Source: Firmicutes bacterium CAG:582 (GTDB taxonomy: Bacteria > Bacillota_I > Bacilli_A > RF39 > UBA660). Taken from it: a DNA stretch of 24,064 bases. The stretch lies in the NCBI GenBank assembly GCA_000435515.1, contig FR884155.1:1-24064 (forward strand). Direction: 5' to 3'. The notes beneath the pieces were generated by a model. It saw only the letters and a program-made list of their open reading frames with translations, ran no database searches and had not been told where the DNA came from. Position 1 is the stretch's first letter. Each line of letters starts with the position of its first letter. Made by a program: the position numbers and the translations under genes. This document shows, one piece after another, positions 1-8,503 of the stretch.

Positions 1-34
1 GTATAGTAAATATTCTATTTTTAGTATGTGTAAA
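1..34 (-). repeat. Copy of the cassette promoter-upstream motif, cut by the window edge
   Basis: This stretch closely matches 13003-13036 (upstream of the glycine-rich gene promoter) and 9448-9481. In the complete copies the motif lies just upstream of, and overlaps, the -35 box of a leftward promoter. Its presence here suggests that another leftward cassette promoter, intact or decayed, lies just left of the window. Confidence 0.6.
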
Positions 35-57
35 TAAAACATTTATATAAAAAATTA

Positions 58-66
58 TGCTATAAT
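58..66 (+). promoter_or_regulatory. Extended -10 promoter of the 52-residue peptide gene
   Basis: TGCTATAAT is an extended -10 element (TG-N-TATAAT) with no clear -35 at 17 bp. A start near 73 would leave a short leader containing the AAGGA ribosome binding site ahead of the ATG at 90. Confidence 0.45.
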
Positions 67-89
67 TTTACTAAGAAAGGATAATTTAA

Positions 90-248
90 ATGTATAATAA
101 AAAACTTGTAAATATTGTTTTAATTGTTTTCACCATATTTATTTGGATTTTGTGTTTTGAATTGTTTGGTTATTCATCCGAATTGCTAATTATTCTACTA
201 TGTTACACATCTATTATTTACGGTATACTTGCCATTTTGAACAAATAA
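90..248 (+). CDS. Small membrane peptide, 52 aa, unassigned
   Basis: The 52-codon frame begins with MYNKKLVN and ends ILAILNK-TAA. AGAAAGGA lies about 9 nt before the ATG, an extended -10 promoter is upstream, and a rho-independent terminator begins right after the stop. The peptide has a short basic N-terminus and two hydrophobic segments, at about residues 7-26 and 31-49, separated by FGYSSE, so a two-pass membrane peptide is likely. No family is recognised. It converges on thrS and shares that gene's terminator. The complete promoter-SD-ORF-terminator unit supports a real gene despite its size. Confidence 0.55.
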   Translation: MYNKKLVNIVLIVFTIFIWILCFELFGYSSELLIILLCYTSIIYGILAILNK

Positions 249-285
249 AAACTGCTAACTTTTTTTGTTTAGCAGTTCTTTTTTT
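246..285. terminator. Bidirectional rho-independent terminator
   Basis: A 9-bp stem (AACTGCTAA/TTAGCAGTT, arms 250-258 and 269-277) is followed by a T run on the plus strand (279-285) and by TTTTATTTG on the minus strand. It serves the 52-aa peptide gene and thrS, which converge here. Confidence 0.8.
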
Positions 286-2047
286 ATAATTTATAAGTTT
301 TCTTGTCAATATTTTCTTTTAAGTAAGATTTAAATTCATCAAATTTCATTGTTACTTTATCATCTTTTCCATAAAGCCTTAAAGTAACAGTTCCGTTATC
401 TCTCTCATCATTTCCTAAAACTAATGTTATTGGAGTTTTCATCATTTGACTTTCTCTCATCTTATAACCTAGTTTTTCATCTCTATCATCTAGTTTTACA
501 CGAATATTCATATCTTTTAATTCATTGTAAATTTTATTTGCATAATCTAAATGATATTCATTATTAACTGGAATAATTGTTACTTGATTTGGATTTACCC
601 AAAGTGGTAAAGCACCTTTAGTTTCTTCAAGATAGAAAGCAATGAATCTATCGATTGAACCAAGAATTGCACGGTGGATTACTACTGGAGTTTTCTTACT
701 TCCATCTTGATCTACATATTTTAAATCAAAGTTTGCTGGTAAGCAGAAATCAAGTTGACATGTAGATAAAGTATATTCATTACCTACGGCTGGTTTAACT
801 TGAACATCAAGTTTAGGTCCATAGAATGCTGCTTCTCCAATTTTTTCAACATAAGGGATACCAATATCATTTAAAACTTCTCTTAATTTATTTTCAGCTT
901 TATCCCACATTTCATCATCATCATGATATTTTACTTTATCTTCTTTATCTCTTAAAGAAAGTTCAAAACGATAATTCTTGATATTTAATTCTTTATAAAC
1001 ATCTAATATTAAATCAACAACACCTCTAAACTCACTTTCAATTTGATCTGGAGTACAGAAAATATGTGAATCATTTTGACAGAATGTTCTAACACGTTCA
1101 ATTCCTTTTAAGCTTCCACTTGATTCATATCTTGCATCTCTTGCAACTTCTGCAATACGTAAAGGTAAATCACGATATGAATGAATTTCATTTCCATAAA
1201 TCATCATATGATGAGGACAGTTCATTGGTCTTAAAACAAATTCTTCTCCTTCAACCTCCATTTTAGGGAACATACTATCTTGATAATGTGCCCAGTGTCC
1301 TGAAATTTTATAAAGTTCTACATTTCCTAAAGGTGGAGTTAAAACGTGTTTATATCCAAGATTTAATTCCTTATTTTTTATGTATTCTTCAAATTCATGC
1401 CATACTGTATATCCATTTGGTAAATACATTGGAAGACCTTTTCCTACTAAATCATCCATCATATAAATACCTAAATCTTTACCTAATTTTCTGTGATCTC
1501 TTTCTTTTGCTTCTTCAAGTTCAGTTAAATAAGCATTAAGTTCTTCTTCAGTTCTAAAGCATACACCATAGATTCTTTGAAGCATTTTATTGTTTCTATC
1601 ACCTTTCCAGTAAGCACCAGAAAATTTAGTTAATTTAAAATATTTACATTCTTTAACTGTATCAACGTGTGGTCCACGACAAAGATCTGTAAAATCTCCT
1701 TGAGTGTACGTTGAAATAACTGTTGAATCTTCATCCATTCTAGAAATTAAATCTATTTTATATGGATCATCTTTAAATTCCTTTAAAGCTTCTTCTTTAC
1801 TTATTTCATTTCTAACTATTCTTTTTCCATCTTTAGCAATTTTTTTCATTTCTTTAGAAATTGCTTCAATATCCTCTTCATTAATAACTTTATCTCCTAA
1901 ATCTACATCATAGTAAAATCCTTCTTCTACTACTGGTCCAACCCAAAATAAAGCATTAGGATATAAGTGTTTTATTGCTTGTGCCATCATATGAGCACAT
2001 GAATGATTTAACTTTCTTAAATCTTCATTTTCTTTAAAATTAATCAT
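284..2047 (-). CDS. thrS: Threonyl-tRNA synthetase lacking the TGS domain
   Basis: This class II synthetase charges tRNA-Thr in the cytoplasm. At 587 aa it is shorter than the usual ~640 because it begins directly at the editing domain, and the N-terminal TGS (N1) domain is absent. The editing site is intact: H15/H19 in HSCAH and C123/H127 in DLCRGPH. The catalytic core carries the zinc-ligand candidates C277 (NCPHH) and H328 (NDSHIF), a motif 2 around RYESSGSLKG, and motif 3 in the VVIHRAILGSIDRF segment, followed by the C-terminal anticodon-binding domain. AGGAGAG lies 7 nt before the ATG. The start overlaps the last 8 nt of rnr (ATGATTAA), so the two are cotranscribed and probably translationally coupled under the T-box upstream of rnr. 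Confidence 0.96.
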   Translation of the reverse strand: MINFKENEDLRKLNHSCAHMMAQAIKHLYPNALFWVGPVVEEGFYYDVDLGDKVINEEDIEAISKEMKKIAKDGKRIVRNEISKEEALKEFKDDPYKIDLISRMDEDSTVISTYTQGDFTDLCRGPHVDTVKECKYFKLTKFSGAYWKGDRNNKMLQRIYGVCFRTEEELNAYLTELEEAKERDHRKLGKDLGIYMMDDLVGKGLPMYLPNGYTVWHEFEEYIKNKELNLGYKHVLTPPLGNVELYKISGHWAHYQDSMFPKMEVEGEEFVLRPMNCPHHMMIYGNEIHSYRDLPLRIAEVARDARYESSGSLKGIERVRTFCQNDSHIFCTPDQIESEFRGVVDLILDVYKELNIKNYRFELSLRDKEDKVKYHDDDEMWDKAENKLREVLNDIGIPYVEKIGEAAFYGPKLDVQVKPAVGNEYTLSTCQLDFCLPANFDLKYVDQDGSKKTPVVIHRAILGSIDRFIAFYLEETKGALPLWVNPNQVTIIPVNNEYHLDYANKIYNELKDMNIRVKLDDRDEKLGYKMRESQMMKTPITLVLGNDERDNGTVTLRLYGKDDKVTMKFDEFKSYLKENIDKKTYKL

Positions 2048-4340
2048 TTTTTTCTCTCCTATCTTTTACTAACTTTCTAATACCATTGGTATCTTTACCA
2101 AGATAATTAAAAGTCGTCTCCGTAAAATAATCTTGTATTGATGAATATTCTACAACTATTGAATCACCAATTGCTACTTTACTACCATTTACGATAGCTT
2201 CAGTTGGTGATTTTATACTTTTTCTATTCACAGGTATTATACCATAAATTCCTAAATTTGTTTTAACGTAAACACAATCTTTTGATTTATCGATACATAT
2301 AATCGTTGCAATAAGTGGACTACCTTTATATTTCTCAAGATATTTATTCATTAACATCAAGTCAATATTTTTTTCAAAACTATCAGATTGATATTCTTTT
2401 TCGCTTGTATGAATACACATATCTTCACATTTATGTGATAACTCGTCTATTTTATCAAATTCACCATCTAATGCATAGCCAATTATCAAATGATTCATTA
2501 AGTCAGCAAATCTTCTTATCGGACTTGTAAACATCGCATATTCATCTAAAGCTAGACCAAAATGTCCAATATTAATTGTTGAAAAATAAGCTTTTTCCAT
2601 AGATCCTAACAAAATCTTTGAAAAGTATGGATTTTCTTTAATTAAGTCATTTTTATTAGCATCACGCATTAAATTCTTAAAAAAATTAGGATTTTTAATT
2701 GAAGAAGTATGATAGAACTTTCCAAGATTATTAAGTGTTTTTTTCAATTTATAAATTTTATCTAGATCTGGTGCTTTATGGCAACGATATACTCCAAAAG
2801 TGTCCAAATATTCAAAATACTTAGCTACTATCTCATTTGCTAAAATCATAAAGTTTTCAATCATTAATTGAGCTTTGTCTCTTTCTCTAACATAGACGTC
2901 ATCAACTTCACCAAATTCATTTATGTCATATTCATATTCAGCAATATTTAATGACATACATCCTCGTTTTGCTCTTCTATGTTCTAATATGTTGGATAAA
3001 TCATTCATATCTTTTAATATTTCATAGAATGGTAAATATTCTTCATTATAATCTATTCCATTTAAAAGACTATTTACTTTTTCATAAGACATTTTCTTAT
3101 TACTTCTTATAACACTTTTAAAAATGGAATAATCAACAATTTTACCGGTTGGAGTTATCTCTATTTTGATAGTTTTTGTAAGTTTATCTTCGCTTTCATT
3201 TAATGAGCAAATTCCATTTGATAATTGAAAAGGAAACATCGGAATCACTTGATTTGCTGGATATGTACTTGTTCCTCTTTTATAGGCCTCATTAAATAAC
3301 TCACTTCCCGGTTTTACATAGTGGCTTACATCAGCAATTGATACATATAAAATGAAGTTTCCATTTTCACTTTTTTCAAGTGAAACAGCATCATCCAAAT
3401 CTTTTGATTTTTCTCCATCAATAGTTATAGTTATTAAATTTCTTAAATCCACTCTTTTTTTAATTTCTTCTTCAGATATCGTTTTGTTTAAAGACTCAAC
3501 TTCTTTTATAACTTCTGGTTTAAATTTAACATCAATACCAAATTCTTCAGCATACAATTCCATTTCGTTATCCACTGAATTCATTTTTTTTATAAACTCA
3601 TAGTTGCCATCTTTGTCTATTTCATATATAAGAAAATCCCCTATATTTACTTCTTTTGGTAACTCATCAACGATAAAGTTAGAAGTACTAATAGATCTCG
3701 CTTTCAATTTACCAGAATCATCATAGACACTAAAGATATGCTCTTTTTTGTGTTTTTCTAATACTTTTTGAACATGTGCAATAGATGCTTGTTCTGAATA
3801 ACTTATTAATACATCAACCTCATCACCAACATCAGCTCCATTAATATAATTATTTGGAATATATATTTTTTGATTGTTTACTCTTACAAAGAAATAATTT
3901 TTACTATAATCTCTTTCAACAATTGCTTTTATTAGATATCTATTTTGAACAATTGGTTTTTCAGCTACTCTTATTATTTTAGCAATAAATTGATGAGGAT
4001 AATTTTTAACAGGAATACATTCAAAAAAAACATGACTTTGATCTTTATATTTTTTTGCTTCTTTTGATGGTACAATGGCTATATTTCCATGTCCCATATC
4101 AATATATCTATTGTTTTCTTTTGATATAGAAATCGTTCCTTGTTTGTAAATATAGTCTTTAGGAACACGTAGATACATAGAATCTTTATCACCCATTATA
4201 AAACCGGAACATTCTAGTTCATATAAAGTATTTATCAATATTGGATAATCTTTTTCTGTTATATTTAAATGTTTTATTATTTCTTTTATTGATACATATT
4301 TATTCTTACCATTAAAATATTCAATTATTTTTTGCTTCAT
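2040..4340 (-). CDS. rnr: Ribonuclease R
   Basis: RNase R is a processive 3'-5' exoribonuclease that degrades structured RNA and acts with trans-translation. The 766-aa protein has the expected order: an N-terminal winged-helix region (~1-65), cold-shock-like OB domains (~70-250), the RNB catalytic domain (~300-630) and a weakly conserved C-terminal S1 domain (~675-750). The four metal-binding aspartates are present in ITIDGEKSKDLDDAV (D308, D314, D316, D317), as are ADVSHYV and FTSPIRRFADL. The start is an ATG behind TAGGAGG. It is the first gene of the rnr-thrS operon, so a T-box that responds to uncharged threonyl-tRNA controls the nuclease too. Confidence 0.96.
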   Translation of the reverse strand: MKQKIIEYFNGKNKYVSIKEIIKHLNITEKDYPILINTLYELECSGFIMGDKDSMYLRVPKDYIYKQGTISISKENNRYIDMGHGNIAIVPSKEAKKYKDQSHVFFECIPVKNYPHQFIAKIIRVAEKPIVQNRYLIKAIVERDYSKNYFFVRVNNQKIYIPNNYINGADVGDEVDVLISYSEQASIAHVQKVLEKHKKEHIFSVYDDSGKLKARSISTSNFIVDELPKEVNIGDFLIYEIDKDGNYEFIKKMNSVDNEMELYAEEFGIDVKFKPEVIKEVESLNKTISEEEIKKRVDLRNLITITIDGEKSKDLDDAVSLEKSENGNFILYVSIADVSHYVKPGSELFNEAYKRGTSTYPANQVIPMFPFQLSNGICSLNESEDKLTKTIKIEITPTGKIVDYSIFKSVIRSNKKMSYEKVNSLLNGIDYNEEYLPFYEILKDMNDLSNILEHRRAKRGCMSLNIAEYEYDINEFGEVDDVYVRERDKAQLMIENFMILANEIVAKYFEYLDTFGVYRCHKAPDLDKIYKLKKTLNNLGKFYHTSSIKNPNFFKNLMRDANKNDLIKENPYFSKILLGSMEKAYFSTINIGHFGLALDEYAMFTSPIRRFADLMNHLIIGYALDGEFDKIDELSHKCEDMCIHTSEKEYQSDSFEKNIDLMLMNKYLEKYKGSPLIATIICIDKSKDCVYVKTNLGIYGIIPVNRKSIKSPTEAIVNGSKVAIGDSIVVEYSSIQDYFTETTFNYLGKDTNGIRKLVKDRREKND

Positions 4341-4365
4341 TTAAACCAAACCTCCTAAAAATAAA

Positions 4366-4562
4366 CAAAAAAAGAGACGTTCAAGAGTGCATAAATAGCA
4401 CGGTACCATCTCTTTTTTTACTCTTCTATGATAACGGATTATTCCGGAATTTATTAATTCTCTTGGAAGGTAGTAATAAAATGATTCATTATTTGTTTTC
4501 ACCAGCCACAAACTCTCTAAAAATTAAAAAACATTTTATGTTGTCCTTCCTCTTTGATTTAT
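4366..4562 (-). promoter_or_regulatory. T-box leader, threonine type
   Basis: On the minus strand this leader has the hallmarks of a T-box. The base of Stem I is GGAAGG (4550-4545) paired with CCTTCC (4470-4465), and a GGCTGGTGAAAA segment lies at about 4507-4496. The T-box sequence GAGATGGTACCGTG is at 4412-4399. It is followed by a terminator whose outer arms are AAGAGA and TCTCTT, ending in a T run (4418-4366). The specifier is most likely ACU (4474-4472), followed by a purine and the Stem I base; the overlapping ACC (4471-4469) is also a Thr codon. Uncharged tRNA-Thr should stabilise the antiterminator and let rnr-thrS be transcribed. Confidence 0.9.
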
Positions 4563-4568
4563 GTAATA

Positions 4569-4597
4569 ATGTTATCACTTTGAAGTTACTATGTCAA
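4569..4597 (-). promoter_or_regulatory. Sigma-A-type promoter of the T-box/rnr/thrS operon
   Basis: TTGACA (4597-4592), a 17-bp spacer and TAACAT (4574-4569). The start would fall near 4562, at the 5' end of the T-box. The -35 begins right at the stop codon of the upstream gene. Confidence 0.8.
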
Positions 4598-6292
4598 TGA
4601 TGGTATATTAACTTTTCTACTTATTTTTCCTTTATTTATACGAATCATATCTTCATCTACATAATCATTTAACTCATTAAGCTCATCAGCAATATCCATA
4701 AATTCTTTTATATATTGTTTTTTTAATCTTTGAAGTCTATCTTTATCTAATAAACAGTCATTAAAATATAAATCATGGAGTATTCTTTCGTTTAATAAAG
4801 ATAAGTAGTTTTTATGATCTGTTAACGTCATCTTATATATACCATTAGAAAATGGTATTAGAGAGTAATGAGACTTATCTATTCTTGAACATATAATATT
4901 AGTGATTGTTGCTGCATCTTGTTTTGTAAGTTTGCTTAGCAAATTTATATACTCGTTTAAATCATCATTTATCTCTTTATCACTTTTTAATTTATAACCA
5001 TAAGATAATAATGGTAACTTATTAATGCTCATAAACTTTAAATATTCTTTAGTAACTAACTCATCAAAATAATCATTAACTCTTGATAAATCAAAACTAG
5101 CAAATGATCCTTTGTCTTTTAAAGAAACTTTTTTATATAATTCATATAATTCTTTTGAATCTTCGTCAAAATCTGCATAAGATCTATAATTTTTCCCTAT
5201 TTTTACGTCTTTCTTAGAAACAGTTAAACCCTTTACAACTCCACTTGGATAAAATTCTAGTTCATAACATATAGTTTGATATGTATGACCTACTTTAAAT
5301 GAAAAATTATTTTCAATAAATTCATCCATTTTAACTTTTTCATATTCAAGATATTCCAAATAATTTTTCATTATACTTTTGTCATGAATATATGGAGAAA
5401 TATCCATAGTATATATACTAACTTTATTATTTCCGACTTTATATGCTCGATCTCTGAAAAGAAACACATCTTCTAGATTATCAGAGGTTCTAGAAACCGC
5501 TTCAGTTATTCTTGTAACTTCATATCCTAAAGTATCATCGTTATATTTGGGATAAGTATACTCTGGAATATATTTGTAAAAGTTAAAACTTTTCATACTC
5601 TTTATTTCTTTTATTGCAGCATTTTTTCGATATTCTTTAATTAAACTAGCTTTAATGTAGCTCATAAATTCATTGAGAATACTATCTAATTCTTTTCTTT
5701 CATCATTACTTAAACGAATATAATAGCTTTTAGTAAATAGATAATATATTTGTCTTAAATAGTCTTTATTAACATAATCACGATTCTTATTTTTTATCAT
5801 AATTTTGAAGTTTTTAATATATTCTTCTAATATGTAAAATACAATATGCTTACCATCTACTTTAGTGTTATATACACTTATGTTTCTTTCTAATAAAGTT
5901 CTTATATATAAATAACAGTTTTCGTCTTTTAACCATCTAACTAAAATCGTAGCAAATGGATCAGTGTCTTTCTTTTCCTTTGATTTAGTGAATATATTTT
6001 TGTCTTTAAAACTATCTTCAATTTTTCTAATATAGTTTCTATTAGAATCAAACCTATCTAAACTTCTCTTTTTCTTTTTTAAAATATCCAACAAATAAAA
6101 ATACTCAGTAGTTAGTTCTTCTTTTAAGCGTAAAGAATCATCTAACTTCTGAGTACAAATGGAAACATACTTTTCAATAAGCGAAATATCACTAAAATCA
6201 GTGTTGACAACTAAATAAGAAATTATGGTAAGCATTTCTTTTAAACTACATTCTTCAAAATCAATTTTTTTAATATCATATATCTCTTTCAT
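4589..6292 (-). CDS. RNase II/R (RNB)-like protein without catalytic aspartates
   Basis: The product is 567 aa. Residues 1-240 are helical and charged and I cannot assign them. From about 240 the protein aligns by eye with the RNB domain of the neighbouring RNase R. SDNLEDVFLF (270-279) sits where RNase R has SKDLDDAVSL, MDISPYI (296-302) matches ADVSHYV at nearly the same spacing, and TICYELEFYPSG matches TKTIKIEITPTG. YKMTLTDHKNYLSLLNERIL (486-505) matches YAMFTSPIRRFADLMNHLII. Of the four catalytic Asp positions only the last remains (V, N, E, D), and the conserved Arg pair is K-N, so nuclease activity is unlikely. There is no clear S1 domain. It may act as an RNA-binding or regulatory pseudoenzyme. 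The start is the ATG at 6292 behind AGGTG; a GTG at 6301 overlaps that site. The relationship is inferred from a manual alignment. Confidence 0.75.
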   Translation of the reverse strand: MKEIYDIKKIDFEECSLKEMLTIISYLVVNTDFSDISLIEKYVSICTQKLDDSLRLKEELTTEYFYLLDILKKKKRSLDRFDSNRNYIRKIEDSFKDKNIFTKSKEKKDTDPFATILVRWLKDENCYLYIRTLLERNISVYNTKVDGKHIVFYILEEYIKNFKIMIKNKNRDYVNKDYLRQIYYLFTKSYYIRLSNDERKELDSILNEFMSYIKASLIKEYRKNAAIKEIKSMKSFNFYKYIPEYTYPKYNDDTLGYEVTRITEAVSRTSDNLEDVFLFRDRAYKVGNNKVSIYTMDISPYIHDKSIMKNYLEYLEYEKVKMDEFIENNFSFKVGHTYQTICYELEFYPSGVVKGLTVSKKDVKIGKNYRSYADFDEDSKELYELYKKVSLKDKGSFASFDLSRVNDYFDELVTKEYLKFMSINKLPLLSYGYKLKSDKEINDDLNEYINLLSKLTKQDAATITNIICSRIDKSHYSLIPFSNGIYKMTLTDHKNYLSLLNERILHDLYFNDCLLDKDRLQRLKKQYIKEFMDIADELNELNDYVDEDMIRINKGKISRKVNIPSLT

Positions 6293-6326
6293 AAACCACA
6301 CCTACACTTACTGAACTTACACTTTT

Positions 6327-6355
6327 AGTATAATATTTATTTTGTTAGTTTTCAA
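6327..6355 (-). promoter_or_regulatory. Promoter of the RNB-like gene
   Basis: TTGAAA (6355-6350), a 17-bp spacer and TATACT (6332-6327). It reads leftward, with a leader of about 30 nt before the ATG at 6292. Confidence 0.75.
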
Positions 6356-6363
6356 TATAGAAT

Positions 6364-6392
6364 TTGAAAAAAATTTATGTTAATATTATATA
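6364..6392 (+). promoter_or_regulatory. Possible promoter of the sortase gene
   Basis: TTGAAA (6364-6369), 17 bp, TATATA (6387-6392), reading rightward and back-to-back with the RNB-like gene promoter. The predicted start would lie very close to the AGGAGG ribosome binding site, so a slightly upstream -10 (TAATAT) may be the real one. Confidence 0.4.
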
Positions 6393-6412
6393 TAGAATAA
6401 GGAGGATGCAAA

Positions 6413-8068
6413 ATGGACTTTAACATATCTTTTAAATTGAGTTCCAATACAATAATTATTTCTAAAATGAAAAAGACTGTTGAACAAAAGAATTTAAATA
6501 ACACAAATGTGATTAATTTAAAAGAGCTTAAATTTTCTTGCTCATACATTTTAGAAAATAAAGAACTTGTTTCATCATTCTTAAACGTAACAATTCTAAA
6601 GAAAAATATTAATACTGTTGTTATTTCATCAAATGATATAGCTGATATATCTTTAGAGCTTGTCAATACTTGGGAACATATCAAAAAAATTATATTTAAA
6701 GAAGATAAAGAAATAAACATGGATATTTTCTTAAAGTTAATTGATAATCATTATATAGAAGAAATTGAACTTTATAGCATGTCAAAATATTTAATTGAAA
6801 GATTAGATGTTAATAAAAATTTAATTGTAAAGACAAGGTCTCAAATAGAAAAAAAATCAAGTTTTATGATAATAAACTCTCTTAATTCTTTTTCGGATAT
6901 TTATTATAAAAAATATATAATTGTAAGTGAAAATGATGACTTAGAAGATATAAGAACTTTCATTAATTTAAATGATAAACTTAAAACAGTAAAAATAATG
7001 AAATATTCAAATGAATTATTAACAACTATCTTAGATGAACTTATATCCAATAAGAAAAAAAATATAAGGATTGAAATTGAAGAAAAAAACAATGATTTAA
7101 AAACAATTTTTAATTCAGTTAATTATTTAAAAAAAGTTAATAAAGATTATTTAGAAGAAAATAATATTGCATTTAAACTAAATTATTCTGATGCTTATAA
7201 GAAAAAAAACTTATTTAAAGAAATAAACTTTAAAATGTTTACTACTATTATAGTATTCATTATGATTACAGCAGCAGTTACATTGATGCTTGATTATTAT
7301 GCTCAATTTAAAGATAATGAAACAGTTGAAAAAGAACTTGTTGATATAAACAAAATAATTGATGATGCTAGTAGCAATAATAATTTGGATGAAAATGATC
7401 GAGATATTGATTATATTGATAACCGTGAAGAAACAATTACTACTACTAAAAAGGTTGGTTCAAGTTATTCAAATGCTTATTATACAAATTATAAACAAGT
7501 TTTTAATGAACTTATGAAAAAAAATGATGATACAGTTGGTTATTTAATGGTTAACAATACTAAGATAAATTACCCAGTTGTTCAAGCAAGCACTAACTCA
7601 TATTATTTAAATCGAGATTTCAATAAAAGAAAGAATTCAATGGGATGGATTTTTATGGACTATCGTAATAATCCAACTAATTTGGATAAAAATACTATAA
7701 TATATGGTCATAATATAAAACAAGGTATAATGTTTGGTACTTTAAAATATGCTTTAAATAGCAGTTGGTATAGAAAAGAAAGCAATCAAATTATTACTTT
7801 TAATACTCCTACTAAAAATATGAAATGGCGTATTTTCTCAATTTATAAAATACCGGCTACTGAAGATTATTTAAAGACTGAATTTGCAAATGATGATGAA
7901 TATATGAACTTTGTAAATATGTTAAAATCAAGAAGTTTATATGACTTCAATGTAAAAATCGATGCCTCATCAAAAATATTAACTTTATCAACGTGTTTTT
8001 CTCATACAACAAGACATGTTGTACATGCAGTTTTAATTGAAGAAGAAGAAATAAAAAATCAAGAATAA
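6413..8068 (+). CDS. Class B-type sortase with a large N-terminal cytoplasmic extension
   Basis: The C-terminal ~200 residues form a sortase, a membrane transpeptidase that attaches sorted proteins to the cell surface. GWIFMDYRN (411-419) is typical of class B. The catalytic set is H433 (YGHN), C528 (TLSTC) and R534 (TTRHVV). A single membrane span lies at about 276-294. Class B sortases are normally ~220-250 aa with the anchor at the N-terminus. Here about 275 residues precede the anchor, presumably in the cytoplasm; they are rich in Ile, Lys and Asn, with alternating strand/helix segments and no motif I recognise. The span is followed by an Asp/Asn-rich linker (~300-345). The start ATG is 7 nt after AGGAGG. 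It is the only long gene on the plus strand. No pilin or obvious NPxTG substrate is nearby. Confidence 0.9.
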   Translation: MDFNISFKLSSNTIIISKMKKTVEQKNLNNTNVINLKELKFSCSYILENKELVSSFLNVTILKKNINTVVISSNDIADISLELVNTWEHIKKIIFKEDKEINMDIFLKLIDNHYIEEIELYSMSKYLIERLDVNKNLIVKTRSQIEKKSSFMIINSLNSFSDIYYKKYIIVSENDDLEDIRTFINLNDKLKTVKIMKYSNELLTTILDELISNKKKNIRIEIEEKNNDLKTIFNSVNYLKKVNKDYLEENNIAFKLNYSDAYKKKNLFKEINFKMFTTIIVFIMITAAVTLMLDYYAQFKDNETVEKELVDINKIIDDASSNNNLDENDRDIDYIDNREETITTTKKVGSSYSNAYYTNYKQVFNELMKKNDDTVGYLMVNNTKINYPVVQASTNSYYLNRDFNKRKNSMGWIFMDYRNNPTNLDKNTIIYGHNIKQGIMFGTLKYALNSSWYRKESNQIITFNTPTKNMKWRIFSIYKIPATEDYLKTEFANDDEYMNFVNMLKSRSLYDFNVKIDASSKILTLSTCFSHTTRHVVHAVLIEEEEIKNQE

Positions 8069-8085
8069 ACTTTCTTGATTTTTTT
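8054..8085. terminator. Bidirectional terminator between the sortase and lemA-like genes
   Basis: The arms AAATCAAGAA and TTCTTGATTT flank a short loop, with T runs on both strands. It ends the rightward sortase transcript and the leftward lemA-like transcript. Confidence 0.8.
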
Positions 8086-8473
8086 AATCTCTAAAATATG
8101 GCCATTTAGAAAATCCAAAAAATGATGCAACTAGGTTAAATGGAAATAACATTGTTTTATTATCTAAAGCTAGTACATAATCATTGTATACTCTTTTTTG
8201 TACTTTGATTTTTTCTTTTATATCTTCTAATTTAGGATCATTGGAATCTACTTTATAAAAATAATCAATTATATCCTCTACAGCTATCAATTTATTGTAT
8301 TCATCTGTATCATTTCCTGATAGTTTCATATATTCGTCAATTAGCTTAGTTAAATCTTTCCAAGAAGATGTTACCGCATTTCTTAAGGTTACAAGTTCAT
8401 TATAGACAATAACAGTAAATATAATTATTAGAATAATTAAGATTACTAACAACAAAATAAAATATTTATGCAT
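8084..8473 (-). CDS. Short LemA-family membrane protein
   Basis: LemA proteins have an N-terminal membrane helix followed by an extracytoplasmic helical bundle; their function is poorly defined. Here there is a hydrophobic segment (~4-24), then YNELVTLRNAVTSSWKDL, matching the family's YN-LV-LRN-V---W start. At the end, VYNDYVLALDNKT is followed by FPFNLVASFFGFSKWPYF, matching the usual FPxNLIAxxFGF ending. Total length is 129 aa against about 185, so the central helices are shortened while both conserved ends remain. The start is the ATG at 8473 behind AGGTG; the in-frame GTG at 8482 overlaps that site. It is probably cotranscribed with the next two genes upstream. Confidence 0.8.
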   Translation of the reverse strand: MHKYFILLLVILIILIIIFTVIVYNELVTLRNAVTSSWKDLTKLIDEYMKLSGNDTDEYNKLIAVEDIIDYFYKVDSNDPKLEDIKEKIKVQKRVYNDYVLALDNKTMLFPFNLVASFFGFSKWPYFRD

Positions 8474-8503
8474 ATTTATCACCTAATTTAATTATATATT
8501 TTT

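Noticed and set aside
6352..6720. Minus-strand ORF over the start of the sortase gene
   Set aside because: It lies antisense to a well-supported gene with a good ribosome binding site and has no SD of its own.
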